In this document: in pieces, positions 22,801 through 34,800 of the stretch
Numbering within the stretch: the stretch's first letter is position 1
Layout of the letters: the number at the start of each line of letters is the position of its first letter
Source: Micropterus salmoides
Lineage: Eukaryota > Chordata > Actinopteri > Centrarchiformes > Centrarchidae
Direction: 5' to 3'
Length of the DNA stretch: 64,000 nt
NCBI RefSeq assembly: GCF_014851395.1
Contig: NW_024044681.1
Location: 4,525,933-4,589,932, forward strand
Position numbers and translations under genes: made by a program
Notes under the pieces: model-generated
What the model saw: the letters and a program-made list of their open reading frames with translations, nothing else
What the model was told of the DNA's origin: nothing
The model's database searches: none

Positions 22801-25800
22801 GAACAAGGTGCAGAGGTCTGACTACTAAGTGCAGAGGTCTGACTACTAAGTGCAGAGGTCTGACGACTAAGTGCAGAGGTCTGACAACAAGGTGCAGAGG
22901 TCTGACGACTAAGTGCAGAGGTCTGACAACAAGGTGCAGAGGTCTGAGGACTAAGTGCAGAGGTCTGAGGACTAAGTGCAGAAGTCTGGGGACTAAATGC
23001 AGAGGTCTGAGATCAAGGTGCAGAGGTCTGGGGACTAAGTGCAGAGGTCTGAGAACAGGGTGCAGAGGTCTGGGGACTAAGTGCAGAAGTCTGAGAACAA
23101 GGTGCAGAGGTCTGGGGACTAGTTGCAGAGGTCTGAGAACAAGGTGCAGAGGTCTGGGGACTAAGTGCAGAGGTCTGGGGACTAGTTGCAGAGGTCTGGG
23201 GACTAAGTGCAGAGGTCTGAGAACAAGGTGCTGAGGTCTGAGAACAAGGTGCAGAGGTCTGGGGACTAGGTGCAGAGGTCTGAGAACAGGGTGCAGAGGC
23301 CTGAGAACAAGGTGCAGAGGTCTGAGAACAAGGTGCAGAGGTCTGGGGACTAGGTGCAGAGGTCTGGGGACTAGGTGCAGAGGTCTGGGGACTAAGTGCA
23401 GAGGTCTGGGGACTAAGTGCAGAGGTCTAAGGACTAGTTGCAGAGGTCTGAGAACAAGGTGCAGAGGTCTGACTACTAAGTGCAGAGGTCTGGGGACTAG
23501 TTGCAGAGGTCTGAGAACAAGGTCCAGAGGTCTGACTACTAATTGCAGAGGTCTGGGGACTAAGTGCAGAGGTCTGGGGACTAAGTGCAGAGGTCTGGGG
23601 ACTAAGTGCAGAGGTCTGGGGACTAAGTGCCGAGGTCTGAGGACTAAGTGCAGAGGTCTGAGGACTAAGTGCAGAGGTCTGGGGACTAGTTGCAGAGGTC
23701 TGGGGACCAAGTGCAGAGGTCTGAGAACAAGGTGTAGAGGTCTGAGAACAAGGTGCAGAGGTCTGAGGACTAAGTGCAGAGGTCTGAGAACAAGGTGCAG
23801 AGGTCTGAGAACAAGGTGCAGAGGTCTGAGAACAAGGTGCAGAGGTCTGAGAACAAGGTGCAGAGGTCTGGGACTAGTTGCAGAGGTCTGGGGACTAAGT
23901 GCAGAGGTCTGAGAACAAGGTGCAGAGGTCTGAGAACAAGGTGCAGAGGTCTGGGGACTAAGTGCAGAGGTCTGGGGACTAAGTGCAGAGGTCTGGGGAC
24001 TAAGTGCAGAGGTCTGGGGACTAAGTGCAGAGGTCTGAGAACAAGGTGCAGAGGTCTGAGAACAAGGTGCAGAGGTCTGGGGACTAGGTGCAGAGGTCTG
24101 AGAACAGGGTGCAGAGGTCTGAGAACAAGGTGCAGAGGTCTGAGAACAAGGTGCAGAGGTCTGAGAACAAGGTGCAGAGGTCTGGGGACTAGTTCCAGAG
24201 GTCTGGGGACTAGTTGCAGAGGTCTGGGGACTAAGTGCAGAAGTCTGAGAACAAGGTGCAGAGGTCTGGGGACTAGTTGCAGAGGTCTGGGGACTAGGTG
24301 CAGAGGTCTGAGAACAAGGTGCAGAGGTCTGGGGACTAGTTGCAGAGGTCTGGGGAGTAGGTGCAGAGGTCTGGGGACTAAGTGCAGAGGTCTGAGAACA
24401 AGGTGCAGAGGTCTGGGGACTAGTTGCAGAGGTCTGGGGAGTAGTTGCAGAGGTCTGAGAACAAGGTGCAGAGGTCTGGGGACTAGTTGCAGAGGTCTGG
24501 GGACTAGGTGCAGAGGTCTGGGGACTAAGTGCAGAGGTCTGAGAACAAGGTGCAGAGGTCTGGGGACTAAGTGCAGAGGTCTGAGAACAAGGTGCAGAGG
24601 TCTGAGAACAAGGTGCAGAGGTCTGAGAACAAGGTGCAGAGGTCTGAGAACAAGGTGCAGAGGTCTGGGGACTAGTTGCAGAGGTCTGAGAAAGGTGCAG
24701 AGGTCTGACTACTAAGTGCAGAGGTCTGACTACTAAGTGCAGAGGTCTGGGGACTAAGTGCAGAGGTCTGGGGACTAAGTGCAGAGGTCTGGGGACTAAG
24801 TGCAGAGGTCTGGGGACTAAGTGCAGAGGTCTGACAACAAGGTGCAGAGGTCTGAGGACTAAGTTCAGAGGTCTGAGGACTAAGTGCAGAGGTCTGAGGA
24901 CTAAGTGCAGAGGTCTGGGGACTAAGTGCAGAGGTCTGAGATCAAGGTGCAGAGGTCTGGGGACTAAGTGCAGAGGTCTGAGAACAAGGTGCAGAGGTCT
25001 GGGGACTAAGTGCAGAAGTCTGAGAACAAGGTGCAGAGGTCTGGGGACTAGTTGCAGAGGTCTGAGAACAAGGTGCAGAGGTCTGGGGACTAAGTGCAGA
25101 GGTCTGGGGACTAGTTGCAGAGGTCTGGGGACTAAGTGCAGAGGTCTGAGAACAAGGTGCAGAGGTCTGAGAACAAGGTGCAGAGGTCTGGGGACTAGGT
25201 GCAGAGGTCTGAGAACAGGGTGCAGAGGCCTGAGAACAAGGTGCAGAGGTCTGAGAACAAGGTGCAGAGGTCTGGGGACTAGGTGCAGAGGTCTGGGGAC
25301 TAGGTGCAGAGGTCTGGGGACTAGGTGCAGAGGTCTGGGGACTAGGTGCAGAGGTCTGGGGACTAAGTGCAGAGGTCTGGGGACTAGTTGCAGAGGTCTG
25401 GGGACTAAGTGCAGAGGTCTGAGAACAAGGTGCAGAGGTCTGAGAACAAGGTGCAGAGGTCTGACTACTAAGTGCAGAGGTCTGACGACTAAGTGCAGAG
25501 GTCTGAGGACTAAGTGCAGAGGTCTGAGGACTAAGTGCAGAGGTCTAAGGACTAGTTGCAGAGGTCTGAGAACAAGGTGCAGAGGTCTGACTACTAAGTG
25601 CAGAGGTCTGGGGACTAGTTGCAGAGGTCTGAGAACAAGGTCCAGAGGTCTGACTACTAAGTGCAGAGGTCTGGGGACTAAGTGCAGAGGTCTGGGGACC
25701 AAGTGCAGAGGTCTGGGGACCAAGTGCCGAGGTCTGAGGACTAAGTGCCGAGGTCTGAGGACTAAGTGCCGAGGTCTGAGGACTAAGTGCCGAGGTCTGG

Positions 25801-28800
25801 GGACTAGTTGCAGAGGTCTGAGAACAGGGTGCAGAGGTCTGAGAACAAGGTGTAGAGGTCTGAGAACAAGGTGCAGAGGTCTGGGGACTAGTTGCAGAGG
25901 TCTGAGAACAAGGTGCAGAGGTCTGGGGACTAAGTGCAGAGGTCTGGGGACTAAGTGCAGAGGTCTGGGGACTAAGTGCAGAGGTCTGGGACTAAGTGCA
26001 GAGGTCTGGGGACTAAGTGCAGAGGTCTGAGATCAAGGTGCAGAGGTCTGAGAACAAGGTCCAGAGGTCTGACTACTAAGTGCAGAGGTCTGAGAACAAG
26101 GTGCAGAGGTCTGGGGACTAAGTGCAGAGGTCTGAGAACAGGGTGCAGAGGTCTGGGGACTAAGTGCAGAAGTCTGAGAACAAGGTGCAGAGGTCTGAGA
26201 ACAAGGTGCAGAGGTCTGGGGACTAGTTGCAGAGGTCTGAGAACAAGGTGCAGAGGTCTGGGGACTAAGTGCAGAGGTCTGGGGACTAGGTGCAGAGGTC
26301 TGAGAACAAGGTGCAGAGGTCTGGGGACTAGTTGCAGAGGTCTGAGAACAAAGTGCAGAAGTCTGAGAACAAGGTGCAGAGGTCTGAGGACTAGTTGCAG
26401 AGGTCTGAGAACAAGGTGCAGAGGTCTGAGAACAAGGTGCAGAGGTCTGGGGACTAGTTGCAGAGGTCTGGGGACTAAGTGCAGAGGTCTGAGAACAAGG
26501 TGCAGAGGTCTGGGGACTAGTTGCAGAGGTCTGAGAACAAGGTGCAGAGGTCTGACTACTAAGTGCAGAGGTCTGACTACTAAGTGCAGAGGTCTGGGGA
26601 CTAAGTGCAGAGGTCTGGGGACTAAGTGCAGAGGTCTGGGGACTAAGTGCAGAGGTCTGACGACTAAGTGCAGAGGTCTGACAACAAGGTGCAGAGGTCT
26701 GAGGACTAAGTGCAGAGGTCTGAGGACTAAGTGCAGAGGTCTGGGGACTAAGTGCAGAGGTCTGAGATCAAGGTGCAGAGGTCTGGGGACTAAGTGCAGA
26801 GGTCTGAGAACAGGGTGCAGAGGTCTGGGGACTAAGTGCAGAAGTCTGAGAACAAGGTGCAGAGGTCTGGGGACTAGTTGCAGAGGTCTGAGAACAAGGT
26901 GCAGAGGTCTGGGGACTAAGTGCAGAGGTCTGGGGACTAGTTGCAGAGGTCTGGGGACTAAGTGCAGAGGTCTGAGAACAAGGTGCAGAGGTCTGAGAAC
27001 AAGGTGCAGAGGTCTGGGGACTAGGTGCAGAGGTCTGAGAACAGGGTGCAGAGGCCTGAGAACAAGGTGCAGAGGTCTGCGAACAAGGTGCAGAGGTCTG
27101 GGGACTAGGTGTAGAGGTCTGGGGACTAGGTGCAGAGGTCTGGGGACTAAGTGCAGAGGTCTGGGGACTAGTTGCAGAGGTCTGGGGACTAAGTGCAGAG
27201 GTCTGAGAACAAGGTGCAGAGGTCTGAGAACAAGGTGCAGAGGTCTGACTACTAAGTGCAGAGGTCTGACTACTAAGTGCAGAGGTCTGACTACTAAGTG
27301 CAGAGGTCTGGGGACTAAGTGCAGAGGTCTGGGGACTAAGTGCAGAGGTCTGACGACTAAGTGCAGAGGTCTGACGACTAAGTGCAGAGGTCTGACAACA
27401 AGGTGCAGAGGTCTGAGGACTAAGTGCAGAGGTCTGAGGACTAAGTGCAGAGGTCTGAGGACTAAGTGCAGAGGTCTAAGGACTAGTTGCAGAGGTCTGA
27501 GAACAAGGTGCAGAGGTCTGACTACTAAGTGCAGAGGTCTGGGGACTAGTTGCAGAGGTCTGAGAACAAGGTCCAGAGGTCTGACTACTAAGTGCAGAGG
27601 TCTGGGGACTAAGTGCAGAGGTCTGGGGACCAAGTGCAGAGGTCTGGGGACTAAGTGCAGAGGTCTGAGGACTAAGTGCAGAGGTCTGGGGACTAGTTGC
27701 AGAGGTCTGAGAACAGGGTGCAGAGGTCTGAGAACAAGGTGTAGAGGTCTGAGAACAAGGTGCAGAGGTCTGGGGACTAGTTGCAGAGGTCTGAGAACAA
27801 GGTGCAGAGGTCTGGGGACTAAGTGCAGAGGTCTGGGGACTAAGTGCAGAGGTCTGGGGACTAAGTGCAGAGGTCTGAGATCAAGGTGCAGAGGTCTGAG
27901 AACAAGGTGCAGAGGTCTGACTACTAAGTGCAGAGGTCTGAGAACAAGGTGCAGAGGTCTGGGGACTAAGTGCAGAGGTCTGAGAACAGGGTGCAGAGGT
28001 CTGGGGACTAAGTGCAGAAGTCTGAGAACAAGGTGCAGAGGTCTGAGAACAAGGTGCAGAGGTCTGGGGACTAGTTCCAGAGGTCTGAGAACAAGGTGCA
28101 GAGGTCTGAGGACTAAGTGCAGAGGTCTGGGGACTAGGTGCAGAGGTCTGAGAACAAGGTGCAGAGGTCTGGGGACTAGTTGCAGAGGTCTGAGAACAAA
28201 GTGCAGAAGTCTGAGAACAAGGTGCAGAGGTCTGAGGACTAGTTGCAGAGGTCTGAGAACAAGGTGCAGAGGTCTGGGGACTAGTTGCAGAGGTCTGGGG
28301 ACTAAGTGCAGAGGTCTGGGGACTAGTTGCAGAGGTCTGGGGACTAGTTGCAGAGGTCTGGGGACTAGTTGCAGAGGTTTGGGGACTAAGTGCAGAGGTC
28401 TGAGAACAAGGTGCAGAGGTCTGCGGACTAAGTGCAGAGGTCTGGGGACTAAGTGCAGAGGTCTGAGAACAAGGTCCAGAGGTCTGGGGACTAAGTGCAG
28501 AGGTCTAAGGACTAGTTGCAGAGGTCTGACTACTAAGTGCAGAGGTCTGGGGACTAGTTGCAGAGGTCTGAGACCAAGGTGCAGAGGTCTGACTACTAAG
28601 TGCAGAGGTCTGGGGACTAAGTGCAGAGGTCTGGGGACTAAGTGCAGAGGTCTGGGGACTAAGTGCAGAGGTCTGGGGACTAAGTGCAGAGGTCTGAGAA
28701 CAAGGTGCAGAGGTCTGAGGACTAAGTGCAGAGGTCTGGGGACTAAGTGCAGAGGTCTGAGAACAAGGTGTAGAGGTCTGAGGACTAAGTGCAGAGGTCT

Positions 28801-31800
28801 GAGAACAAGGTGCAGAGGTCTTGGGACTAAGTGCAGAGGTCTGGGGACTAAGTGCAGAGGTCTGGGGACTAAGTGCAGAGGTCGGAGAACAAGGTGCAGA
28901 GGTCTGAGAACAAGGTGCAGACGTCTGGGGACTAAGTGCAGAGGTCTGAGAACAAGGTGCAGAGGTCTGAGAACAAGGTCCAGAGGTCTGAGAACAAGGT
29001 GCAGAGGTCTGGGGACTAAGTGCAGAGGTCTGAGAACAAGGTGCAGAGGTCTGGGGACTAAGTGCAGAGGTCTGGGGACTAAGTGCAGAGGTCTGGGACT
29101 AAGTGCAGAGGTCGGAGAACAAGGTGCAGAGGTCTGAGATCAAGGTGCAAGGGTCTGGGACTAAGTGCAGAGGTCTGAGAACAAGGTGCAGAGGTCTGGG
29201 GACTAAGTGCAGAGGTCTGAGAACAAGGTGCAGAGGTCTGGGGACTAAGTGCAGAGGTCTGAGAACAAGGTGCAGAGGTCTGGGGACTAAGTGCAGAAGT
29301 CTGAGAACAAGGTGCAGAGGTCTGAGAACAAGGTGCAGAGGTCTGGGGACTAGTTGCAGAGGTCTGAGAACAAGGTGCAGAGGTCTGGGGACTAAGTGCA
29401 GAGGTGGGGACTAGTTGCAGAGGTCTGGGGACTAAGTGCAGAGGTCTGAGAACAAGGTGCAGAGGTCTGAGAACAAGGTGCAGAGGTCTGAGAACAAGGT
29501 GCAGAGGTCTGGGGACTAGTTGCAGAGGTCTGCGGCTAAGTGCAGGGTCTGGGGACTAGGTGCAGAGGTCTGGGGACTAGGTGCAGAGGTCTGGGGACTA
29601 GGTGCAGAGGTCTGAGAACAGGTGCAGAGGTCTGGGGACTAAGTGCAGAGGTCTGGGGACTAAGTGCAGAGGTCTGGGGACTAAGTGCAGAGGTCTGAGA
29701 ACAAGGTGCAGAGGTCTGAGAACAAGGTGCAGAGTCTGACTACTAAGTGCAAGGTCTGGGGACTAAGTGCAGAAGTCTGAGCAAGGTGCAGAGGTCTGAG
29801 AACAAGGTGCAGAGGTCTGGGGACTAGTTCCAGAGGTCTGAACAGGTGCAGAGGTCTGGGGACTAAGTGCAGAGGTCTGGGGACTAGGTGCAGAGGTCTG
29901 AGAACAAGGTGCAGAGGTCTGGGGACTAGTTGCAGAGGTCTGAGAACAAAGTGCAGAAGTCTGAGAACAAGGTGCAGAGGTCTGAGGACTAGTTGCAGAG
30001 GTCTGAGAACAAGGTGCAGAGGTCTGAGAACAAGGTGCAGAGGTCTGGGGACTAGNNNNNNNNNNNNNNNNNNNNNNNNNNNNNNNNNNNNNNNNNNNNN
30101 NNNNNNNNNNNNNNNNNNNNNNNNNNNNNNNNNNNNNNNNNNNNNNNNNNNNNNNNNNNNNNNNNNNNNNNNNNNNNNNNNNNNNNNNNNNNNNNNNNNN
30201 NNNNNNNNNNNNNNNNNNNNNNNNNNNNNNNNNNNNNNNNNNNNNNNNNNNNNNNNNNNNNNNNNNNNNNNNNNNNNNNNNNNNNNNNNNNNNNNNNNNN
30301 NNNNNNNNNNNNNNNNNNNNNNNNNNNNNNNNNNNNNNNNNNNNNNNNNNNNNNNNNNNNNNNNNNNNNNNNNNNNNNNNNNNNNNNNNNNNNNNNNNNN
30401 NNNNNNNNNNNNNNNNNNNNNNNNNNNNNNNNNNNNNNNNNNNNNNNNNNNNNNNNNNNNNNNNNNNNNNNNNNNNNNNNNNNNNNNNNNNNNNNNNNNN
30501 NNNNNNNNNNNNNNNNNNNNNNNNNNNNNNNNNNNNNNNNNNNNNNNNNNNNNNNGCAGAGGTCTGACAACAAGGTGCAGAGGTCTGAGGACTAAGTGCA
30601 GAGGTCTGAGGACTAAGTGCAGAGGTCTGGGGACTAAATGCAGAGGTCTGAGATCAAGGTGCAGAGGTCTGAGAACAGGGTGCAGAGGTCTGGGGACTAA
30701 GTGCAGAAGTCTGAGAACAAGGTGCAGAGGTCTGGGGACTAGTTGCAGAGGTCTGAGAACAAGGTGCAGAGGTCTGAGAACAAGGTGCAGAGGTCTGGGG
30801 ACTAGGTGCAGAGGTCTGAGAACAGGGTGCAGAGGCCTGAGAACAAGGTGCAGAGGTCTGAGAACAAGGTGCAGAGGTCTGGGGACTAGGTGCAGAGGTC
30901 TGGGGACTAGGTGCAGAGGTCTGGGGACTAAGTGCAGAGGTCTGGGGACTAAGTGCAGAGGTCTAAGGACTAGTTGCAGAGGTCTGAGAACAAGGTGCAG
31001 AGGTCTGACTACTAAGTGCAGAGGTCTGGGGACTAGTTGCAGAGGTCTGAGAACAAGGTCCAGAGGTCTGACTACTAAGTGCAGAGGTCTGGGGACTAAG
31101 TGCAGAGGTCTGGGGACTAAGTGCAGAGGTCTGGGGACTAAGTGCAGAGGTCTGAGGACTAAGTGCAGAGGTCTGAGGACTAAGTGCCGAGGTCTGAGAA
31201 CAAGGTGCAGAGGTCTGAGAACAAGGTGCAGAGGTCTGGGGACTAGGTGCAGAGGTCTGAGAACAGGGTGCAGAGGTCTGAGAACAAGGTGCAGAGGTTT
31301 GAGAACAAGGTGCAGAGGTCTGGGGACTAGTTGCAGAGGTCTGGGGACTAGTTGCAGAGGTCTGGGGACTAAGTGCAGAGGTCTGGGGACTAAGTGCAGA
31401 GGTCTGGGGACTAAGTGCAGAGGTCTGGGGACTAGTTGCAGAGGTCTGAGAACAAGGTGCAGAGGTCTGGGGACTAAGTGCAGAGTTCTGGGGACTATGT
31501 GCAGAGATCTGGGGACTAAGTGCAGAGGTCTGGGGACCAAGTGCAGAGGTCTGAGAACAAGGTGCAGAGGACTGAGAACAAGGTGCAGAGGTCTGAGAAC
31601 AAGGTGCAGAGGTCTGAGAACAAGGTGCAGAGGTCTGGGGACTAAGTGCAGAGGTCTGAGAACAAGGTGCAGAGGTCTGGGGACTAAGTGCAGAGGTCTG
31701 GGGACTAGTTGCAGAGGTCTGAGAACAAGGTGCAGAGGTCTGACTACTAAGTGCAGAGGTCTGTGGACTAAGTGCAGAGGTCTGGGGACTAGTTGCAGAG

Positions 31801-34800
31801 GTCTGAGAACAAGGTGCAGAGGTCTGGGGACTAAGTGCAGAGGTCTGAGATCAAGGTGCAGAGGTCTGAGAACAAGGTCCAGAGGTCTGACTACTAAGTG
31901 CAGAGGTCTGAGAACAAGGTGCAGAGGTCTGGGGACTAAGTGCAGAGGTCTGAGAACAAGGTCCAGAGGTCTGGGGACTAAGTGCAGAGGTCTAAGGACT
32001 AGTTGCAGAGGTCTGACTACTAAGTGCAGAGGTCTGGGACTAGTTGCAGAGGTCTGAGAACAAGGTGCAGAGGTCTGACTACTAAGTGCAGAGGTCTGGG
32101 GACTAAGTGCAGAGGTCTGGGGACTAAGTGCAGAGGTCTGAGAACAAGGTGCAGAGGTCTGAGGACTAAGTGCAGAGGTCTGAGGACTAAGTGCAGAGGT
32201 CTGGGGACTAAGTGCAGAGGTCTGAGAACAAGGTGTAGAGGTCTGAGGACTAAGTGCAGAGGTCTGAGAACAAGGTGCAGAGGTCTTGGGACTAAGTGCA
32301 GAGGTCTGGGGACTAAGTGCAGAGGTCTGGGGACTAAGTGCAGAGGTCGGAGAACAAGGTGCAGAGGTCTGAGAACAAGGTGCAGACGTCTGGGGACTAA
32401 GTGCAGAGGTCTGAGAACAAGGTGCAGAGGTCTGAGAACAAGGTGCAGAGGTCTGAGAACAAGGTGCAGAGGTCTGGGGACTAAGTGCAGAGGTCTGAGA
32501 ACAAGGTGCAGAGGTCTGGGGACTAAGTGTAGAGGTCTGGGGACTAAGTGCAGAGGTCTGGGGACTAAGTGCAGAGGTCGGAGAACAAGGTGCAGAGGTC
32601 TGAGATCAAGGTGCAGAGGTCTGGGGACTAAGTGCAGAGGTCTGAGAACAAGGTGCAGAGGTCTGGGGACTAAGTGCAGAGGTCTGAGAACAAGGTGCAG
32701 AGGTCTGGGGACTAAGTGCAGAGGTCTGAGAACAAGGTGCAGAGGTCTGGGGACTAAGTGCAGAAGTCTGAGAACAAGGTGCAGAGGTCTGAGAACAAGG
32801 TGCAGAGGTCTGGGGACTAGTTGCAGAGGTCTGAGAACAAGGTGCAGAGGTCTGGGGACTAAGTGCAGAGGTCTGGGGACTAGTTGCAGAGGTCTGGGGA
32901 CTAAGTGCAGAGGTCTGAGAACAAGGTGCAGAGGTCTGAGAACAAGGTGCAGAGGTCTGAGAACAAGGTGCAGAGGTCTGAGAACAAGGTGCAGAGGTCT
33001 GGGGACTAGTTGCAGAGGTCTGGGGACTAGGTGCAGAGGTCTGGGGACTAGGTGCAGAGGTCTGGGGACTAGGTGCAGAGGTCTGAGAACAAGGTGCAGA
33101 GGTCTGGGGACTAAGTGCAGAGGTCTGGGGACTAAGTGCAGAGGTCTGGGGACTAAGTGCAGAGGTCTGAGAACAAGGTGCAGAGGTCTGAGAACAAGGT
33201 GCAGAGGTCTGACTACTAAGTGCAGAGGTCTGACTACTAAGTGCAGAGGTCTGACTACTAAGTGCAGAGGTCTGGGGACTAAGTGCAGAGGTCTGGGGAC
33301 TAAGTGCAGAGGTCTGACAACAAGGTGCAGAGGTCTGAGGACTAAGTGCAGAGGTCTGAGGACTAAGTGCAGAGGTCTGAGGACTAAGTGCAGAGGTCTA
33401 AGGACTAGTTGCAGAGGTCTGAGAACAAGGTGCAGAGGTCTGACTACTAAGTGCAGAGGTCTGGGGACTAGTTGCAGAGGTCTGAGAACAAGGTCCAGAG
33501 GTCTGACTACTAAGTGCAGAGGTCTGGGGACTAAGTGCAGAGGTCTGGGGACTAGGTGCAGAGGTCTGAGAACAAGGTGCAGAGGTCTGAGAACAAGGTG
33601 CAGAGGTCTGACTACTAAGTGCAGAGGTCTGACTACTAAGTGCAGAGGTCTGGGGACTAAGTGCAGAGGTCTGGGGACTAGTTGCAGAGGTCTGACGACT
33701 AAGTGCAGAGGTCTGACAACAAGGTGCAGAGGTCTGAGGACTAAGTGCAGAGGTCTGAGGACTAAGTGCAGAGGTCTGGGGACTAAATGCAGAGGTCTGA
33801 GATCAAGGTGCAGAGGTCTGGGGACTAAGTGCAGAGGTCTGAGAACAGGGTGCAGAGGTCTGGGGACTAAGTGCAGAAGTCTGAGAACAAGGTGCAGAGG
33901 TCTGGGGACTAGTTGCAGAGGTCTGAGAACAAGGTGCAGAGGTCTGAGAACAAGGTGCAGAGGTCTGGGGACTAGGTGCAGAGGTCTGAGAACAGGGTGC
34001 AGAGGCCTGAGAACAAGGTGCAGAGGTCTGAGAACAAGGTGCAGAGGTCTGGGGACTAGGTGCAGAGGTCTGGGGACTAGGTGCAGAGGTCTGGGGACTA
34101 GGTGCAGAGGTCTGGGGACTAAGTGCAGAGGTCTGGGGACTAAGTGCAGAGGTCTAAGGACTAGTTGCAGAGGTCTGAGAACAAGGTGCAGAGGTCTGAC
34201 TACTAAGTGCAGAGGTCTGGGGACTAGTTGCAGAGGTCTGAGAACAAGGTCCAGAGGTCTGACTACTAAGTGCAGAGGTCTGGGGACTAAGTGCAGAGGT
34301 CTGGGGACTAAGTGCAGAGGTCTGAGGACTAAGTGCAGAGGTCTGAGGACTAAGTGCCGAGGTCTGAGGACTAAGTGCAGAGGTCTGAGGACTAAGTGCA
34401 GAGGTCTGGGGACTAGTTGCAGAGGTCTGGGGACCAAGTGCAGAGGTCTGAGAACAAGGTGCAGAGGTCTGAGAACAAGGTGCAGAGGTCTGAGAACAAG
34501 GTGCAGAGGTCTGAGAACAAGGTGCAGAGGTCTGGGGACTAGTTGCAGAGGTCTGAGGACTAAGTGCCGAGGTCTGAGGACTAAGTGCAGAGGTCTGAGG
34601 ACTAAGTGCAGAGGTCTGGGGACTAAGTGCAGAGGTCTGAGGACTAAGTGCAGAGGTCTGGGGACTAGTTGCAGAGGTCTGGGGACCAAGTGCAGAGGTC
34701 TGAGAACAAGGTGCAGAGGTCTGAGAACAAGGTGCAGAGGTCTGAGAACAAGGTGCAGAGGTCTGAGAACAAGGTGCAGAGGTCTGGGGACTAGTTGCAG

